Positions 62,442 to 64,000 of a stretch of DNA of 64,000 bases are shown here, piece by piece. The notes under the pieces were generated by a model. The model was given only the letters and a program-made list of their open reading frames with translations. It was not told the origin of the DNA and ran no database searches. The position numbers were made by a program, and so were the translations under genes. Numbering within the stretch: position 1 is the first letter of the stretch; each line of letters starts with the position of its first letter. The DNA comes from an uncultured Prevotellaceae bacterium. GTDB taxonomy: Bacteria; Bacteroidota; Bacteroidia; Bacteroidales; Muribaculaceae. The stretch lies in the NCBI GenBank assembly GCA_946409635.1, contig CAMJXD010000004.1, positions 1 through 64,000 of the forward strand, read 5' to 3'.

Positions 62442-62921
62442 ATGGAAAAGATTGCAAGTTTCAAGATTGACCACACGCGTCTGCTGCGCGGCATCTATGT
62501 TTCCCGTAAGGACTACCTTGCCGGTGGTGACGTGGTGACAACATTCGACATCCGCATGAAGCTGCCCAACCGAGAGCCGGCAGTGAGCCAGAGTGCACTG
62601 CACACCATTGAGCACCTGGCCGCGACCTACCTGCGCAACCACAAGGAGTGGGGCGACAAGGTGGTCTATTGGGGACCGATGGGTTGCTGCACAGGCAATT
62701 ACCTGTTGCTCAAGGGTGACCTGGATAGCCGGGACATTGTTCCCTTGATGCAGGAACTCTTCCATTGGATTTCGGAGTTTGATGGCGACATTCCCGGAGC
62801 CAACGCCCACGATTGCGGCAACTATTTGCTCAACAACCTGCCCATGGCCAAGTGGGAAGCCCGTAAATTCTACATCGAAGTCCTCAAGGACATCCAACCC
62901 GAAAATCTCCTCTATCCATAA
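62442..62921 (+). CDS. luxS: S-ribosylhomocysteine lyase LuxS
   Basis: LuxS (159 residues) splits S-ribosylhomocysteine into homocysteine and the AI-2 precursor DPD. The metal ligands His54 and His58 (ALHTIEHLAA) and Cys125 (AHDCGNY) are present; Cys83 region (MGCCTGNYL) supplies the catalytic cysteine. It is second in the mtnN-luxS pair and is followed by a strong terminator. Whether the cell uses AI-2 as a signal cannot be seen here. Confidence 0.96.
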   Translation: MEKIASFKIDHTRLLRGIYVSRKDYLAGGDVVTTFDIRMKLPNREPAVSQSALHTIEHLAATYLRNHKEWGDKVVYWGPMGCCTGNYLLLKGDLDSRDIVPLMQELFHWISEFDGDIPGANAHDCGNYLLNNLPMAKWEARKFYIEVLKDIQPENLLYP

Positions 62922-62961
62922 TCGAGAGTTAACAGTGATCTCAAGAGACAGTTGATTAAAA

Positions 62962-62998
62962 GTGGGGGCAATGTGGCGGAAATCCACAATGCCCCCAC
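62962..62998. terminator. Bidirectional terminator between luxS and lon
   Basis: Fifteen-base arms (GTGGGGGCAATGTGG and CCACAATGCCCCCAC, one mismatch) with a seven-base loop lie between convergent genes. Confidence 0.82.
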
Positions 62999-63025
62999 CT
63001 CTTATCAGGTGAGCCTATCTCTTTT

Positions 63026-63040
63026 ACCTCTTACCTCTTC
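63026..63040. repeat. 7-base repeats directly after lon
   Basis: ACCTCTT, ACCTCTT, C (on the minus strand AGAGGTAAGAGGT) abut the lon stop. A third related copy (ACCTCTTATCAGG) lies at about 62997, next to the terminator. Confidence 0.5.
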
Positions 63041-64000
63041 TCACAGCTCAAGTGCATCCTTGACTTTCTCGGGCAGCAGGGCCAGGTCGAGGACGTCCTT
63101 GATGGTGTTGACGTAGTGGAACGTGAGCCCCTTGACGTATAGCTCGTTGATTTCCTCGATGTCCTTGCGGTTGTCCTTGCACAGGATGATGTCACGGATG
63201 CCGGCTCGCTTGGCGGCGAGGATTTTCTCCTTGATGCCGCCCACGGGCAAGACCTTGCCGCGCAAGGTGATTTCGCCTGTCATGGCCAGGTGGTCCTTGA
63301 CCTTGCGCTGGGTGAACGACGAGGCGAGCGAGGTCACCATCGTTACTCCGGCCGACGGTCCGTCCTTGGGAATGGCGCCCTCGGGCACATGGATGTGGAC
63401 GTTGTACTTGTCGAACAGGTCGGGGTCGATGTTGAGCAGCGAGCAGTGGGAGCGCAGGTATTGCATGGCGATGACTGCCGACTCCTTCATCACGTCGCCC
63501 AGGTTGCCCGTGAGGGTGAGTTTCTCGCCCTTGCCATGGGTCAGTGACGACTCCACAAACAGGATTTCGCCACCCACGGCAGTCCATGCCAGGCCAGTCA
63601 CCACACCGGCAAACTCGTTGCCCTCATACTTGTCGCGGCTATAGTCGGGCGAACCGAGGTACTCCTTCAGGTCGGCAGGCTTGATGCTGGTGGGATAATC
63701 GTCGCCGGTGGCCTTGTGTCGTGCCACGCGGCGCAACACGGTAGCGATTTTCTTCTCGAGCTGGCGCACGCCCGACTCGCGGGTGTAGTCCTCGATGATC
63801 TTGAGTATCGTGGGCTTGCCAAACTTGATCTCATTCTTCTTGAAGCCGTTCTCGTTCAGTTCTTTAGGAATCAGGTGGCGCTTGGCAATCTCGAGCTTCT
63901 CCTCGGGGACGTAGCCGGTAATCTCGATGACTTCCATGCGGTCGAGCAGCGGCCTGCTGACGGTGGCCAGGCTGTTGGCCGTGGCAATGAACAGGATCTT
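63041..64000 (-). CDS. lon: Lon ATP-dependent protease, C-terminal part
   Basis: The last 319 codons of Lon; the gene continues beyond the right edge. The visible part opens within the AAA+ module ([20 protein letters not shown], then [14 protein letters not shown]), passes the helical sensor-2 domain ([19 protein letters not shown]) and ends with the S16 protease domain. The catalytic Ser is in DGPSAGVTM and the catalytic Lys in [14 protein letters not shown]. Lon degrades damaged and regulatory proteins in the cytoplasm. The first Met at 63937 is internal, because the frame is open and conserved to the edge. Confidence 0.95.
   Translation of the reverse strand, partial: KILFIATANSLATVSRPLLDRMEVIEITGYVPEEKLEIAKRHLIPKELNENGFKKNEIKFGKPTILKIIEDYTRESGVRQLEKKIATVLRRVARHKATGDDYPTSIKPADLKEYLGSPDYSRDKYEGNEFAGVVTGLAWTAVGGEILFVESSLTHGKGEKLTLTGNLGDVMKESAVIAMQYLRSHCSLLNIDPDLFDKYNVHIHVPEGAIPKDGPSAGVTMVTSLASSFTQRKVKDHLAMTGEITLRGKVLPVGGIKEKILAAKRAGIRDIILCKDNRKDIEEINELYVKGLTFHYVNTIKDVLDLALLPEKVKDALEL

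Overview
The window is a chromosomal segment of a Bacteroidota bacterium, most probably a gut member of the order Bacteroidales (Muribaculaceae- or Prevotellaceae-like). The signs are the TAnnTTTG(C) -7 promoter box before many genes, the general lack of Shine-Dalgarno sites, families typical of the phylum (Omp28-like proteins, DUF6029, C10 peptidases, split glycine decarboxylase, fused 2-oxoacid:ferredoxin oxidoreductase) and C-terminal sorting-like tails on secreted proteins. The genus cannot be fixed from the sequence alone. No rRNA, insertion sequence, prophage, integrase or CRISPR array was seen; one tRNA gene (tRNA-Cys) is present.

Layout. 1-1476: end of tgt and an LptF/LptG-type permease. 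1619-7249: five co-directional genes for exported proteins, three with CxxC thiol-redox motifs, one outer-membrane barrel and one dockerin protein. 7260-11805 (minus): uvrB, ygiQ and a PAP2 phosphatase. 11979-18895 (minus): lplA-gcvT-gcvH-gcvPA-gcvPB-lpdA, a complete glycine cleavage set with its lipoate ligase. 19042-22070: a porin and three little-known proteins. 22172-29776: mazG, topB, a small membrane protein, tRNA-Cys, a roughly 700-base gene-poor stretch, then overlapping recJ and recQ. 29856-38030: a mosaic surface protein, korAB, and two secreted paralogues sharing a near-identical 3' half. 38207-47566 (minus): DUF445, LolA-like, FtsK, TrkH, TrkA, Dxs and a small membrane protein.

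47776-56248 is the accessory-looking part. Two tandem secreted C10 cysteine peptidases with dockerins are followed divergently by a redox operon: exported flavodoxin/cyclophilin-like/dockerin fusion, second exported flavodoxin, exported DUF362 protein, YqhD-type alcohol dehydrogenase, and exported carboxymuconolactone-decarboxylase/cupin fusion. This is the best candidate for an undescribed system. 56545-64000: a secreted serine hydrolase, an LTA-synthase-like enzyme, prfA, a DUF1893 protein, mtnN-luxS (SAH detoxification and AI-2 formation) and the C-terminal part of lon.

Two window-wide patterns stand out. Several genes have the -7 box only 4-12 bases before the ATG, implying leaderless or nearly leaderless mRNAs. 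Several intergenic elements just after stop codons are built from different 7-, 8- or 9-base tandem repeats, usually as inverted arms. Most simple terminators are clear GC hairpins between convergent genes.
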